Source of the DNA: LMUY01 sp965198565
GTDB lineage: Bacteria > Pseudomonadota > Alphaproteobacteria > Acetobacterales > Acetobacteraceae
DNA: 64,000 nt
NCBI GenBank assembly: GCA_965198565.1
Contig: OZ240665.1
Coordinates: 372,001 to 436,000 of the forward strand
Reading direction: 5' to 3'
Positions 55,783 to 64,000 of this stretch are shown here, piece after piece. Each line of letters begins with the position of its first letter. Positions within the stretch are counted from its first letter, which is position 1. A model generated the notes under the pieces. That model saw only the letters and a program-made list of their open reading frames with translations. It was not told the origin of the DNA and ran no database searches. Both the position numbers and the translations under genes were made by a program.

Positions 55783-56713
55783 CTATCCAATAGCTACCTG
55801 ATCTTTGGCGCTTTCGAGGTGACCGGTGAGAGTTGCCAGAAGTTCCATCAGCTGTCGGCGGGGCTTCACGTCGATGCCACTGAAGGAGCCAGTCTTGTCC
55901 CGTCTTAATAGCGCTTCAATCAACAATTTTTGCCTCTCGGTCGAGAGCCTGTAGAGCTTCTCGTCAATGGCTCCGATGTCGGCTCCGATCTGCCAGGCAA
56001 GATGGATCGGCACCAAAAGTACTTTCAAACATGAGCTTGCTTTTATCTCCTGTAAGGAAGGAAGCTTACGCGTCTTGTCCTCTCCACGTAGAATGCGCTG
56101 CGCGATCGCCTCTCGCCATGCTTTGTCTTCATAAAAGGTTGTCTGTCCGGCAACTCGCTCTCGGGCGAATTCTTCGTTCGAGAGCCGTCCATTCTTCAGT
56201 ATCATCGGAGAGTGTTGTGAAGTTTCGCATTCAAAGGCTTCTAGGCTAGCGAACCTATCAAAAGCAGGCTCCAGCTCCAGGTCCGAAAGTTGATAGTGAA
56301 CCGGCACTGTTCTGCATGTGTGAGGCCGTCGATCGTATATACCACATTGTTTGTCCACGAGTTTGGAACAGCGGCCAGACTCCAAGTCTAGTGTCATCGC
56401 CGATATTCGCACATACTTTCGGACTCGTTCGGCTTCGGTCCAACTACTGGATCGGCCGGTAAATTGGATTGAAGATTGCGCATCTAGTAATCGCCGCTTG
56501 GCGATGAATGCCGCCATGTCGCGTTGATCGGCATCAAGCCTTCCCCGACTTTGTATCCCAATCCTTTATCGACAATGGGAGTTCGGACATACTGAAGCAA
56601 AGCCAAAAGACGAAGTCACCCGATAAATTGATTGTTTCTGTGAGTTCAACCTCGGGAGATTCGTTGCAGCACTTACCACACATTGTACATGAAAAGTGTC
56701 TGTCTCTCTGCAC
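55783..56713 (-). pseudogene. YkgJ-type cysteine-cluster protein (IS66 passenger), frameshifted
   Basis: From GTG 56713 the frame encodes FSCTMCGKCCNESPEVELTE, the CxxCGxCC metal-binding motif. It closes early after SGKA near 56547. The other frame continues GRLDADQRDMAAFIAKRR and has CSKLVDKQCGIYDRRPHTCRTVP, the second signature of the zinc/iron-chelating YkgJ family, ending at 55783. One base is gained or lost near 56540-56550. YkgJ proteins bind Zn or Fe-S; their role is unclear. The stretch is visibly richer in A and T than the rest of the element, which points to a different origin. Confidence 0.75.
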
Positions 56714-56806
56714 GTTAACTCATCTCCGATGCATCGCAGCAGTTTCGGACGTGGTGTAGCTTGTCGTTTTCTCTACCATAAGGTTTGCTGCGGCATCGGT
56801 GGTGAA

Positions 56807-57594
56807 TCATGCAGCAAATGCCGGTAAATTTACGGACATATCAAGAGTAGTGGCGGGCCGCCAATTCCAAGGCAGCAGCGTTTCCAGCTTGTTGGATTTG
56901 GTATGCTCCGAGACGATGCACTTGAGAACGTCGGCCAACCATGCCATCGGCTCTACGCCGTTCAGCTTTGCTGTCTGGATCAGCGTCATCGCGATCGCCC
57001 AATGACGGGCTCCGCCGTCCGAGCCAGCGAACAGCGCATTCTTGCGTGCCAGGGTATTGGACGGATCGCGCGTTCGACAACGTTCGTGTCCATCTCAACT
57101 CGGTCATCGTCGAGGAAGGCAACTAGGCCCGGCCAGTGCCGTATTGCGTAGCGCATAGCCTTTGCAAGATCGGACGCGCCAGAGATGCGCGGCAGCTGAT
57201 CGTGCAGCCAATCATGCAATGCTTCGACGATTGGCCGACTTCGTGCGCATCGCACCAGCCGCCGGTGTTCGGCGGGATGGCCACGTATATCGGCCTCGAT
57301 GGCATATAGGCTGGCCACGCGGGCGAGCAGCTCGGCCGCGATTGGTGACCCGGTAGAGGCGTGAAACTGGTAAAAGGCACGGCGCATGTGCACCCAGCAG
57401 AAGGCCAGTTGTACGGAACTGTCGGCGCGATCGCCCGCCAGGCTCTTGAACCCAGCATACCCATCGACCTGCAGCACGCCCTGAAAGCTCGCCAGGTGTC
57501 CCGCCGGGCGTATGCCTTTACGGTCCTCGGAGTACACGTAGGCGGCCGCGGGGTGAGATGGTCCACACCATGGCCGGTCATCGACGGCGTAATA
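56807..57594 (-). pseudogene. tnpC: IS66 TnpC, C-terminal part
   Basis: Beginning at the nested IS630 (57594) the frame encodes YYAVDDRPWCGPSHPAAAYVYSEDRKG, GVLQVDGYAGFK and FCWVHMRRAFYQF. A frame change near 57060 then precedes NALFAGSDGGARHWAIAM-like residues and MAWLADVLK...LLPWNW, ending at 56807. It joins in frame with the N-terminal part across IS630 copy C (GRLWCY|YAVDD). Confidence 0.82.
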
Positions 57595-58756
57595 CCAGCG
57601 GTCGAAAGTCCTGACTCGTAGGGGGATTTCCACGTGCGCGTGGATGTGAGTCGATGTCAACTGCATTGATTCGGGGAGTGTGGTGTGGTTGCTATTGCGG
57701 TTACCCGGACAGACCTCAGCCTGTCAGACTTGCGCGCGGCGGCCAAGCGCGCGGTGGACACCAAGCAGGCGCGACGTATTCTTGCCATCGCGATGGTGTT
57801 GGATGGCTACAGCCGCGAGGACGCGGCGCGGGCCTGCGGCATGGATCGCCAGACGCTGCGTGACTGGGTGCATCGCTACAACGAGGCGGGGCTCGCTGGG
57901 CTTGGCGATCGTCCACGCAGCGGCCGGCCCGCCAGCCTGACCGCGGCTGAACGTGCCGAAGTGGCGGGCTGGGTGGAGCAGGGCGCGGACCTGGCAACGG
58001 ATGGCGTTGTGCGCTTCCGGCGGGTCGATCTGCGCGACCGGATTGCCGCGAACTTTGCCGTCTATTTGCACGAACGCAGCGTGGGTAAGCTGCTTGGCGA
58101 ACTCGGCTACCGTCGCCTGTCGGTGCGGCCTTTGCACCCGCAAACCGATTTGGCGGCACAGGAGGCTTTTAAAAAAACTTTGCCGCGCTCGCGGCAGCGG
58201 CGTTAGGCAAACGCGCCGTTGGCAAGCCGGTCGAAGTCTGGTTCGGCGACGAGGCAAGGGTTGGCCAACAGGGAACGCTAACCCGCATCTGGGCCAAGCG
58301 GGCAGCCGCCCGCGCGCGTTGCGCGACCGTCGCTTTAATTGGGCCTATGTGTTTGGCGCCATTTGCCCGGCGCGCGGCACCGGCGCTGCCTTGGTCATGC
58401 CAACCGTCAACGTTGACGTTATGAACAAGTATCTCGCCGAAGTCAGTGTGTGCGTGAGCGCTGGCGCCATCGCCTTGCTGGTGATCGACGGTGCCGGCTG
58501 GCACCGCTCGCCAAAGTTGATCGTGCCAGCCAATATCGCACTGCTGATCCTGCCGCCCTACGCGCCCGAGCTGAACCCCGTCGAACTCATCTGGGAGTAT
58601 CTCCGCGCCAACGCATTCGCACATCAGGTCTGGGACACCTACAGCGCCGTTCTGGACGCCTGCTGCAACGCCTGGAACAAGCTCATCGCCACCCCAGAGG
58701 TGATCCAATCAATCGGCAGCCGCGATTGGGAACAGGTCAGAACTTAAGGCCGCTGG
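57595..58756 (+). mobile_element. IS630-family insertion sequence, copy C, inside tnpC
   Basis: Its TA duplication is at 57593-57594 and 58757-58758, and the ends are the same as in copy B. It is 1162 bp, one base shorter than A and B. Confidence 0.92.
57685..58747 (+). pseudogene. IS630 transposase, copy C, broken by a 1-bp deletion
   Basis: OrfA (57685-58206) and the slippery run are as in copy B. In orfB the string GCGGGGCAGCC of copy B is GCGGGCAGCC here (near 58300), so the -1 frame is lost and the remaining DDE part falls in the third frame up to 58747. The copy could still move if another copy supplies transposase. Confidence 0.85.
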
Positions 58757-59575
58757 TATAACACCAGAGCCGCCCTGTCTTGGTGCGGCCGCGGCCAGGG
58801 TCGAGCACAGGCAGCGTGGTGTCGTCGGCGAATACCTTGCCTGACGAAAGCACCGTACTGACCACCAGGTCGTATAGCGGTGCCAACCACCAGCAGGCGG
58901 TGCCGACCCAGTTGCTCAGCGTCGAACGGTCCAGCGTAATGCCCTGGCGCGCCAGCATCTGCGACTGCCGATATAGCGGCAAGGAATCGCAGAACTTGCT
59001 GATGAGAACATGCGTGATCAGAGCCTCTGTCGGCATGCCGCCGTCGATGGGCCGCGCCGGTGCTTCCGCCACGACGACCGCCTCCTCGCAATTCCGGCAG
59101 GCGTAACGCGGGCGGCGGGTGACACGAACCCGCAATTGCGCAGGCACAATGTCGAGCTGTTCGGTGCGCAGCTCACCGATGCTGTGCATCGTGCCGCCGC
59201 AGCAGGGACACGCCTCCGGTGCGGCATCGATCACCACCTCATAGCGCGGCAGGTGGGCGGGCAATGCGCCATGATTGCGGGCAGCGCGTTCGGCGCGGGG
59301 CTTGGCTGGCGGCGCGACAGCCGCGTCCTGCCCGGCCTGGTTCTCGGCGATGGTCTGCTCCATATCCTCTAGCCCGAATTGCAACTGCTCGTCGGTCAAC
59401 TGCTCCGACCGGCGGCCGAACTGGTGACGAGTAAGGCGCTGGATGAGCATGCGGAGCTTGTCATTCTCGGCATGCAATTCGGATTGCTGATGCAGCATCG
59501 TCCGCAGCATCTGCTGCAACAGTCGGGGTCATCTGGTAGCGTGTCAGGGTCGATCTGCACCTCGCGATGGTGCAC
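58757..59575 (-). pseudogene. tnpC: IS66 TnpC, N-terminal part
   Basis: GTG 59575 opens VHHREVQIDPDTLPDDPD and then a one-base loss near 59520 shifts the frame. The next frame encodes QQMLRTMLHQQSELHAENDKLR (coiled coil), HQFGRRSEQL, the zinc site CPCCGG...YACRNCEEAV and the first Asp in FADDTTLPVLDPG. It ends at IS630 copy C after GRLWC. Confidence 0.8.
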
Positions 59576-59622
59576 GAGGCAGCCGCATCGGAGCCAGCTT
59601 TTTAGACCGCGCAAACCACGGA

Positions 59623-59973
59623 TTACCCGGCGAGTTCCGGCCTGCGGGGCCGCGCGGGAGCCCGCCACTCGCAACCGTCGAGGAGCGCCGCCAGCTGCGC
59701 CGAGGAGAGTGTGATCCGCCCGGTCGTGTCTGCAGATGGCCACACGAACCGGCCCTGCTCCAGCCTCTTGGTCAGCATGCAGAGGCCCACGCCATCGTGC
59801 CAGATCAGCTTGATAAGCCCGGCGCGTCGGCCGCGGAAGGCGAACACGGCGCCGCCGAACGGATCCTCGGCCAGGGTCTGCTGCACCAGCATGGCCAAGC
59901 CTGTCATGCCCTTCCGCATGTCGGTCACGCCGCAGGCCAGGTAGACGCGCAGGCCGGACGCAAGCGCGATCAT
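59623..59973 (-). CDS. tnpB: IS66 accessory protein TnpB
   Basis: The 116-residue protein starts MIALASGLRVYLACGVTDMRKGM and contains GGAVFAFRGRRAGLIKLIWHDGVGLCMLTKRLEQG, the conserved IS66 Orf2 signature. It overlaps tnpA by four bases. TnpB is needed for transposition in classical IS66 elements, though its role is not defined. Confidence 0.95.
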   Translation of the reverse strand: MIALASGLRVYLACGVTDMRKGMTGLAMLVQQTLAEDPFGGAVFAFRGRRAGLIKLIWHDGVGLCMLTKRLEQGRFVWPSADTTGRITLSSAQLAALLDGCEWRAPARPRRPELAG

Positions 59974-60464
59974 CGCTCTTCCAGGGCACCGAGGATGCGG
60001 CGAAGCGCCCGGCCATCGACATGGGCGTCCATGCGCACGACCGCCCCGCCGGGCAAGACTAGCTCGATCAGCCCCTCAGGACGTGGCGGAGCTGCTAACG
60101 TGCTGGGCGGAGGCGCCGCGGCCGGAGCAGGTTGGGCGGCCATGTGCCCCGGCGGCGCGGGCTCTGTCTCCACCTCCGCAAACCTTGGCGCCGTGCGCGT
60201 GATGATCGAGGTCTGCACGCTGAGAAGCTCCCGACGCCAAGTGTAGAGTTGCCCGGAACTGATCGCGTATTTGCGGGCAACCTCCGTCGGCGTCAGACCC
60301 GGGCCAAGACTCTCGCCGACAATCTTGCGCTTCTGCTCCAGGCTCCATCGCCGACGCTCGCTGCGCGTGACGATCTCGATGCGGTCGCTACGAGCACTCC
60401 TATTACTGCTCGTACGAGCGCTCTGATCGATATCAGTAGCTGATAGGATGTCATCCATCGCCAA
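59970..60464 (-). CDS. tnpA: IS66 protein TnpA (helix-turn-helix)
   Basis: The 164-residue protein has RRRWSLEQKRKIVGESLGPGLTPTEVARKYAISSGQLYTWRREL, the Tnp helix-turn-helix of IS66 and IS3 elements. A Pro/Ala-rich linker and ELVLPGGAVVRMD follow. It begins 53 bases from the right end repeat. Confidence 0.93.
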   Translation of the reverse strand: MAMDDILSATDIDQSARTSSNRSARSDRIEIVTRSERRRWSLEQKRKIVGESLGPGLTPTEVARKYAISSGQLYTWRRELLSVQTSIITRTAPRFAEVETEPAPPGHMAAQPAPAAAPPPSTLAAPPRPEGLIELVLPGGAVVRMDAHVDGRALRRILGALEER

Positions 60465-60590
60465 CTTGCATCACAGAGACGCAGCGCACCGCCATGTGCC
60501 GCCGCCGCGCCGCTTACGGAACAAGTGAGATGGCCCCGGTATTTCGGACAGGGTGATAAGCTAGTCCCGCTTGAGTGAGAGACGGGATTT

Positions 60591-60878
60591 ATGGGCAAGG
60601 TGACACGGAAGCGCTACGGGGCCGAGTTCAAGGCCAAGGTGGCGTTGGAGGCGATCAAAGGCGAGCAGACATTGGCGGAGCTGTCTGCCAAACACGGCAT
60701 TCATCAAACGATGATCGCGGCCTGGAAGCGGCAGGCGATTGAGGGATTGGCGGCGACGTTCTCTGGCAAGGCAGAGGCGGTGCAGGCGACCGGGGAGGCA
60801 GAACTGAACCGGCTTCACGCCAAGATTGGCCAGTTGGTGGTGGAACGGGATTTTTTGGCGAAGGCCTCCGGTCGATGA
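60591..60878 (+). CDS. IS3 transposase OrfA (copy 2)
   Basis: The 95-residue protein is nearly the same as the copy-1 OrfA (GKVTRKRYGAEFKAKVALEA, then the leucine-rich tail ERDFLAKASGR). It overlaps orfB by ATGA with a T-run slippage site just before. Confidence 0.9.
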   Translation: MGKVTRKRYGAEFKAKVALEAIKGEQTLAELSAKHGIHQTMIAAWKRQAIEGLAATFSGKAEAVQATGEAELNRLHAKIGQLVVERDFLAKASGR

Positions 60879-61762
60879 GCGTGGCACGCAGGCGCGAGAT
60901 GGTGGAAGCGTCGCATCCGCATCTCTCGATCGTGCGGCAGTGCGCGTTGCTCCAGATCAGCCGGTCTGGCCGCTATTACCAGCCGGTTGGCGAGAGTGAG
61001 CCGACGCTGGCGCTGATGCGGCTGATCGACGAGGCGTTTCTCGAATGCCCGTATTACGGCTCGCGGCAGATGATGCGTCACCTGCACCGCCTGGGTCACC
61101 AAGTTGGCCGCAACCGGGTTGCCCGGCTGATGCGCAAGATGGGGCTACGGGCAATCTACCAGAAGCCCAATACCAGCGCGCCGCATCCCGAGCACCGGGT
61201 ATATCCCTATCTGCTGCGGGACCTGGCGATCGTGCGCCCCAACCAGGTTTGGTGCTCCGACATCACCTACATCCCGATGCGGAGGGGCTTCTTGTATCTG
61301 GTGGCGATCATGGACTGGCACAGCCGCCGGGTACTGTCGTGGCGCCTGTCCAACACCATGGATGTGACGTTCTGCACGGAGGCATTGGAGGAGGCGTTGG
61401 CCCGGCATGGCAAGCCCGGGATCTTCAACACCGACCAGGGCAGCCAATTCACCAGCCTGTCGTTCACCCAAGTGCTGATGGACGTGGGCATCCGGATCAG
61501 TATGGATGGCCGCGGTCGCTGGATGGACAATGTTTTCATCGAGCGGCTATGGCGGTCGTTGAAGTACGAGTGCGTCTACCTGCATGCGTTCGAGACGGGC
61601 CTCGCGCTGCATGCTGGGCTGCTGCGGTGGATCGACCACTACAACACGCGGCGGCCACACTCTTCGCTGGCTGGACGCACGCCGAACGAGGCATACAACG
61701 AAATAGGTCCGCTGCTGCCGGAGCATGCTCCGGCAGCAGCGGACCTGAGAATGGCGGCATAA
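60875..61762 (+). CDS. IS3 transposase OrfB (copy 2) with palindrome-encoded insertion
   Basis: The 295-residue protein has the DDE blocks WCSDITYIPM, NTDQGSQFTS and ERLWRSLKYE. Near the C-terminus, after EAYNEIG, it has an extra PLLPEHAPAAADL encoded by a 42-bp perfect palindrome (61705-61746) before MAA. The frame is kept. Confidence 0.9.
   Translation: MSVARRREMVEASHPHLSIVRQCALLQISRSGRYYQPVGESEPTLALMRLIDEAFLECPYYGSRQMMRHLHRLGHQVGRNRVARLMRKMGLRAIYQKPNTSAPHPEHRVYPYLLRDLAIVRPNQVWCSDITYIPMRRGFLYLVAIMDWHSRRVLSWRLSNTMDVTFCTEALEEALARHGKPGIFNTDQGSQFTSLSFTQVLMDVGIRISMDGRGRWMDNVFIERLWRSLKYECVYLHAFETGLALHAGLLRWIDHYNTRRPHSSLAGRTPNEAYNEIGPLLPEHAPAAADLRMAA
61705..61746. repeat. 42-bp perfect palindrome in IS3 orfB
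   Basis: The left arm at 61705-61725 is exactly complementary to 61726-61746 with no loop (centre GAGCA/TGCTC). It is missing from copy 1 at the same place. It may be a small inserted palindromic element or the scar of an inverted duplication. Confidence 0.9.
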
Positions 61763-61823
61763 TCGGAACCCGGGACTAGCTTATCCTCGCCGCCAACCTG
61801 TCTAGGCGACCGGGGCCACCTCA

Positions 61824-62036
61824 CAAGGGTGCGACCGTCTGCTCCAATCGCGCCACGATCCGCTGCGACAAGCTAGAGACAACAGTCCTTGAGGGCCTTC
61901 ACAGCCGCATGATGGACCCGGCGGTCTACAAGGCATTCGGCGACGCGTTCGTGTCGGAGTGGAACCGCCAGTTGGCTGCGAAATCGGCTAAGCGTGCTGA
62001 CACTCGCAACGAGCTTGCGCGGATAGACGGGCAGAT
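61824..62036 (+). pseudogene. Large serine recombinase, segment 3
   Basis: After the target repeats the frame resumes GATVCSNRATIRCDKLETTV, which completes the zinc ribbon begun with CGVCG, then LEGLHSRMMDPAVYKAFGDAFVSEWN and the coiled coil RADTRNELARIDGQI. It is cut again at 62036 by another IS66 whose end repeat starts GTAAGC. Joined with the earlier segments it reads RNKGATVCSNR. Confidence 0.85.
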
Positions 62037-63807
62037 CGTAAGCATCCGCCGAGCACCGCCGTGTTGATTGCAGCCAATTGGCGAGGTGCTTAGGCGGCCT
62101 GATGAACCGGAGGGGCGGCGGTTTTGGCCCAATTCCAGGGCAGCAGGTCATCGAGGCGCTTGGCTGGATGCCCGGCGATGCGAGCCAACACATCCGCCAG
62201 CCAGGCTTGCGGGTCGACATCGTTCATCTTGGCCGTGACGATCAGGCTGTACATCACTGCGGCGCGCTGCCCGCCACGATCCGACCCGCAGAACAGCCAC
62301 GACTTGCGCCCGAGGGCTATCCCCCTCAGCGCGCGTTCGGCGGCGTTGTTGCTGATGCAGATCCGCCCATCGTCGAGGAACCGCGTGAAAGCAGGCCAGC
62401 GTTTCAGTAGGTAATCGATGGCGCGGGCGACGTCGTTGCCGCGCGCCAGCTTGCCTCGTTGCTCGCTGAGCCACCGATGCAGGTCGGCGACCAGTGGTGC
62501 CGATAGGGCCTGCCGGGTTGTTTGGCGCGCTTCAGCGGCGTGGCCGTTGATGTCACGCTCGATGTCGAACAAGGCGTCGATGCGCTGCACGGTCTCCAGG
62601 CAGATCGGCGACAGCACTGCCGGAGCCTTGCCCTGCGCCGCCCGGCGCGCGCTGCCTGCGATGTCGGCCAGCACGAAGAACTTTCGCCGGGCATGGGCCC
62701 AACATGCGGCTTCCAGGATCGGTCCGGGCTTGCGTCCGGGCTCGTAGAGCTTGCCGTAGCCGCCATAGGCGTCGGCCTGCAGCAGCCCGGCATATCCTGC
62801 CAGGTGGCTTTGCGGATGCTCGCCACCGCGGTCGCGCGAGTAGTAGAACACCGCCCCTGGCGGTGCCGGTCCGCCGAACGGCCGGTCATCGCGCACGTAG
62901 GTCCAGAGCCGGGCAATATCGGTCTTGCCACGCGCCAGCACGGGCACGGTGGTGTCGTCGCCGTGCAGCCGCTCGGCGGCCATGACATGGGCCTCCAAAC
63001 GAAGAAACAACGGCATCAGCACCGTCGTGCAGGCGCCGACCTGGTCGGCCAACGTCGATAGGCTAAGCGGCACGCCCTCGCGAGCATAGCGCTCGGCCTG
63101 GCGGTTGAGAGGCTGATGCTGTCCGAACTTCTCGAACAGGATCATGGCCAGCAGGTTCGGGCCAGCCCAACCCCGCGGGATCACGTGGAACGGCGCCGGG
63201 GGCTGGCTGATGCGCTCGCAATTCCGGCAGGAGAACTTCTCGCGCACGTACTGGACGACCTTCCAGGTGCGGGGAATGGTCTCAAGGCTCTCGGTGACGT
63301 CCTCGCCCAACTTGGACAGGCGGGCGCTTCCGCAGCAGGCGCAGGCCACTGGACCGGGAACGACGACGCGCTCGCGCGGTAGGTGCTCGGGGAACGGGCG
63401 CCGGGCCGGACGCGCGCGGGTGAAGCCCGCCACGGTGGTGGTCTTGGCGGCAGCGGTTTCCGCGGCCAGTTCGTCCTCGATGGCTGCGGTCTCAAGCTCC
63501 TCGAGCTGCAGCTCCATCTGGTCCAACAGGCGAGCGGTACGCTCGGAGCGCGGGCCGAAGCGGTCCCGGTTAAGCTTCTCGATCTGCAGCTTGAGATGGG
63601 CGATCAGCGCCCGATTGCTGGACTGCTCCGCCAGGGCGATAGCGGTTTCGGCGCGGGCGGCCAGCAGGGCCGCCTTGAGCGCATCGACATCATCCGGCAG
63701 GGCGGCAAGCTCGGCGTCCATGCTGGTATTGAATCACGAACCAGGTCGCCGTGGTACTGTTTTCAGCAGCTCGTGGCGGCTATCCTGCCGATTGCGGACG
63801 CCAGGTC
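62037..63807 (-). mobile_element. IS66-family element (third type), interrupted by IS21 copy d
   Basis: The left end GTAAGCATCCGCCGAGC (62037) is of IS66 type. tnpC follows on the minus strand and then the IS21 begins at 63808. Its tnpA, tnpB and right end are not in the window, so the target duplication cannot be checked. Confidence 0.75.
62090..63721 (-). CDS. tnpC: IS66 transposase TnpC
   Basis: The 543-residue protein from ATG 63721 has the N-terminal coiled coil, DRFGPRSER and the zinc site CACCGS...SCRNCERI. The DDE core has LHGDDTTVPVLA, LQADAYGGYGK and SNNAAERALRGIALGRKSWLF, and the C-terminal tail is PQAWLADVLARIAGHP...LLPWNW. No lesion is seen. Confidence 0.95.
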   Translation of the reverse strand: MDAELAALPDDVDALKAALLAARAETAIALAEQSSNRALIAHLKLQIEKLNRDRFGPRSERTARLLDQMELQLEELETAAIEDELAAETAAAKTTTVAGFTRARPARRPFPEHLPRERVVVPGPVACACCGSARLSKLGEDVTESLETIPRTWKVVQYVREKFSCRNCERISQPPAPFHVIPRGWAGPNLLAMILFEKFGQHQPLNRQAERYAREGVPLSLSTLADQVGACTTVLMPLFLRLEAHVMAAERLHGDDTTVPVLARGKTDIARLWTYVRDDRPFGGPAPPGAVFYYSRDRGGEHPQSHLAGYAGLLQADAYGGYGKLYEPGRKPGPILEAACWAHARRKFFVLADIAGSARRAAQGKAPAVLSPICLETVQRIDALFDIERDINGHAAEARQTTRQALSAPLVADLHRWLSEQRGKLARGNDVARAIDYLLKRWPAFTRFLDDGRICISNNAAERALRGIALGRKSWLFCGSDRGGQRAAVMYSLIVTAKMNDVDPQAWLADVLARIAGHPAKRLDDLLPWNWAKTAAPPVHQAA

Positions 63808-64000
63808 TGCGCATTCCGACGATTGCAGCCATCGATTCCGATCGAAACCAGCCACCTGTTCCGATCGAAGCCAGCCGGGCTTTCCGATGATCCCAGCCGG
63901 GTAGCAGTGCGTGTCGCGAGCGGGTGAAGAAGGGCTACTGGACGGCGGCTTCGTCAAGTCTAGCTTTGGCGGCGCGCAGCTTGCGCATGCTCTCTCCTTT
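63808..64000 (-). mobile_element. IS21-family insertion sequence, copy d (partial at window edge)
   Basis: It starts TGCGCATTCCGAC and is identical by eye to 11675-11867. The rest lies outside the window. Its left flank is CCAGGTC, which should recur at the other end if the insertion is simple. Confidence 0.88.
63935..64000 (-). CDS. istB: IS21 IstB, C-terminal end (partial)
   Basis: The last 21 residues (GESMRKLRAAKARLDEAAVQ and stop) are the same as in copy a. The gene enters from the right edge. Confidence 0.85.
   Translation of the reverse strand, partial: KGESMRKLRAAKARLDEAAVQ

Larger units (their letters stand above)
55620..60517 (-). mobile_element. IS66-family element carrying a ykgJ-like passenger gene and a nested IS630
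   Basis: The ends GTAAGCGTCGCGGCAGCC (55620) and GTAAGCGGCGCGGCGGCGG read inward from 60517 are inverted repeats. GGAACAAG is duplicated at 55612-55619 and 60518-60525. Inside, on the minus strand, are tnpA, tnpB and tnpC, and then, between the tnpC stop and the left repeat, about 1.1 kb with a YkgJ-type gene. An IS630 (copy C) splits tnpC. The exact 8-bp duplication shows that the passenger moved with the element. Confidence 0.88.
60526..61823 (+). mobile_element. IS3-family insertion sequence, copy 2, with CAAG target duplication
   Basis: Ends TGAGATGGCCCC (60526) and GGGGCCACCTCA (to 61823) are flanked by CAAG at 60522-60525 and 61824-61827. The insertion lies exactly in the GGAACAAG copy left by the IS66, so it came after the IS66. 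It is 36 bp longer than copy 1 because of a palindrome near the end of orfB. Confidence 0.92.

Overview
The window looks like a piece of a GC-rich alphaproteobacterial genome, most likely from the Acetobacteraceae/Rhodospirillales. The grounds are high GC throughout, a proton-translocating transhydrogenase encoded by three separate genes (pntAA-pntAB-pntB), an OpgC-type membrane protein, and heavy loading with IS21, IS66, IS630, IS3, IS481, IS1380 and IS1182 elements. This taxonomic call is an inference from gene content; no rRNA or tRNA gene was seen.

Two blocks look like ordinary chromosome. Positions 1-4028 carry the C-terminal part of an FAD-linked 2-hydroxyacid dehydrogenase, a DHA2-type MFS exporter, a small membrane protein and an SGNH-hydrolase-like protein. 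Positions 25144-36693 carry a GlcG-like protein, OpgC, a chemotaxis receptor, the transhydrogenase operon, a methyltransferase, a histone-deacetylase-like hydrolase overlapping a TusA-like protein, a ROK sugar kinase and DNA polymerase IV.

The rest is accessory DNA dominated by insertion sequences. Region 4317-9000 holds an IS1182 element beside the remains of a Tn5053/Tn7-like transposon (tniA, frameshifted tniB). Region 9101-17699 holds an IS66-family element with an 8-bp target duplication, a ParDE toxin-antitoxin pair whose toxin is frameshifted, and a three-gene operon: tyrosine recombinase, a YubB/ferredoxin-like protein and an ScpA-like kleisin. An IS21 splits the recombinase and an IS5 splits the kleisin, and both genes can be rejoined in frame by removing the IS and one target copy. 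Region 18026-25090 has an LprI-like protein, a PD-(D/E)XK nuclease-like protein, a truncated OLD-type ATPase, IS3, a truncated IS481, two IS630 copies and older relics. Region 36764-46178 has a 143-bp MITE-like repeat, IS21, an HNH-like protein, IS481, IS1380, an Ada/resolvase chimeric remnant, IS630 and two unknown genes.

Region 46185-64000 is a strongly nested block. An IS21 carries an IS256 inside its istA. Next comes a mobilization module (truncated relaxase mobA, mobC, a hairpin-rich leader), an SprT-like protein that appears to have lost its zinc site, and a large serine recombinase. The recombinase is cut by four successive insertions (IS630, a passenger-carrying IS66 that itself contains another IS630, IS3 and a second IS66). 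Exact target duplications (TA, GGAACAAG, CAAG) let its reading frame be rebuilt across three of them. The IS66 at 55620-60517 carries a YkgJ-type cysteine-cluster gene between its terminal repeat and tnpC.

Several transposase genes carry fresh-looking perfect tandem duplications of 26-29 bp, and several genes have single-base frameshifts, so much of this DNA is decaying.
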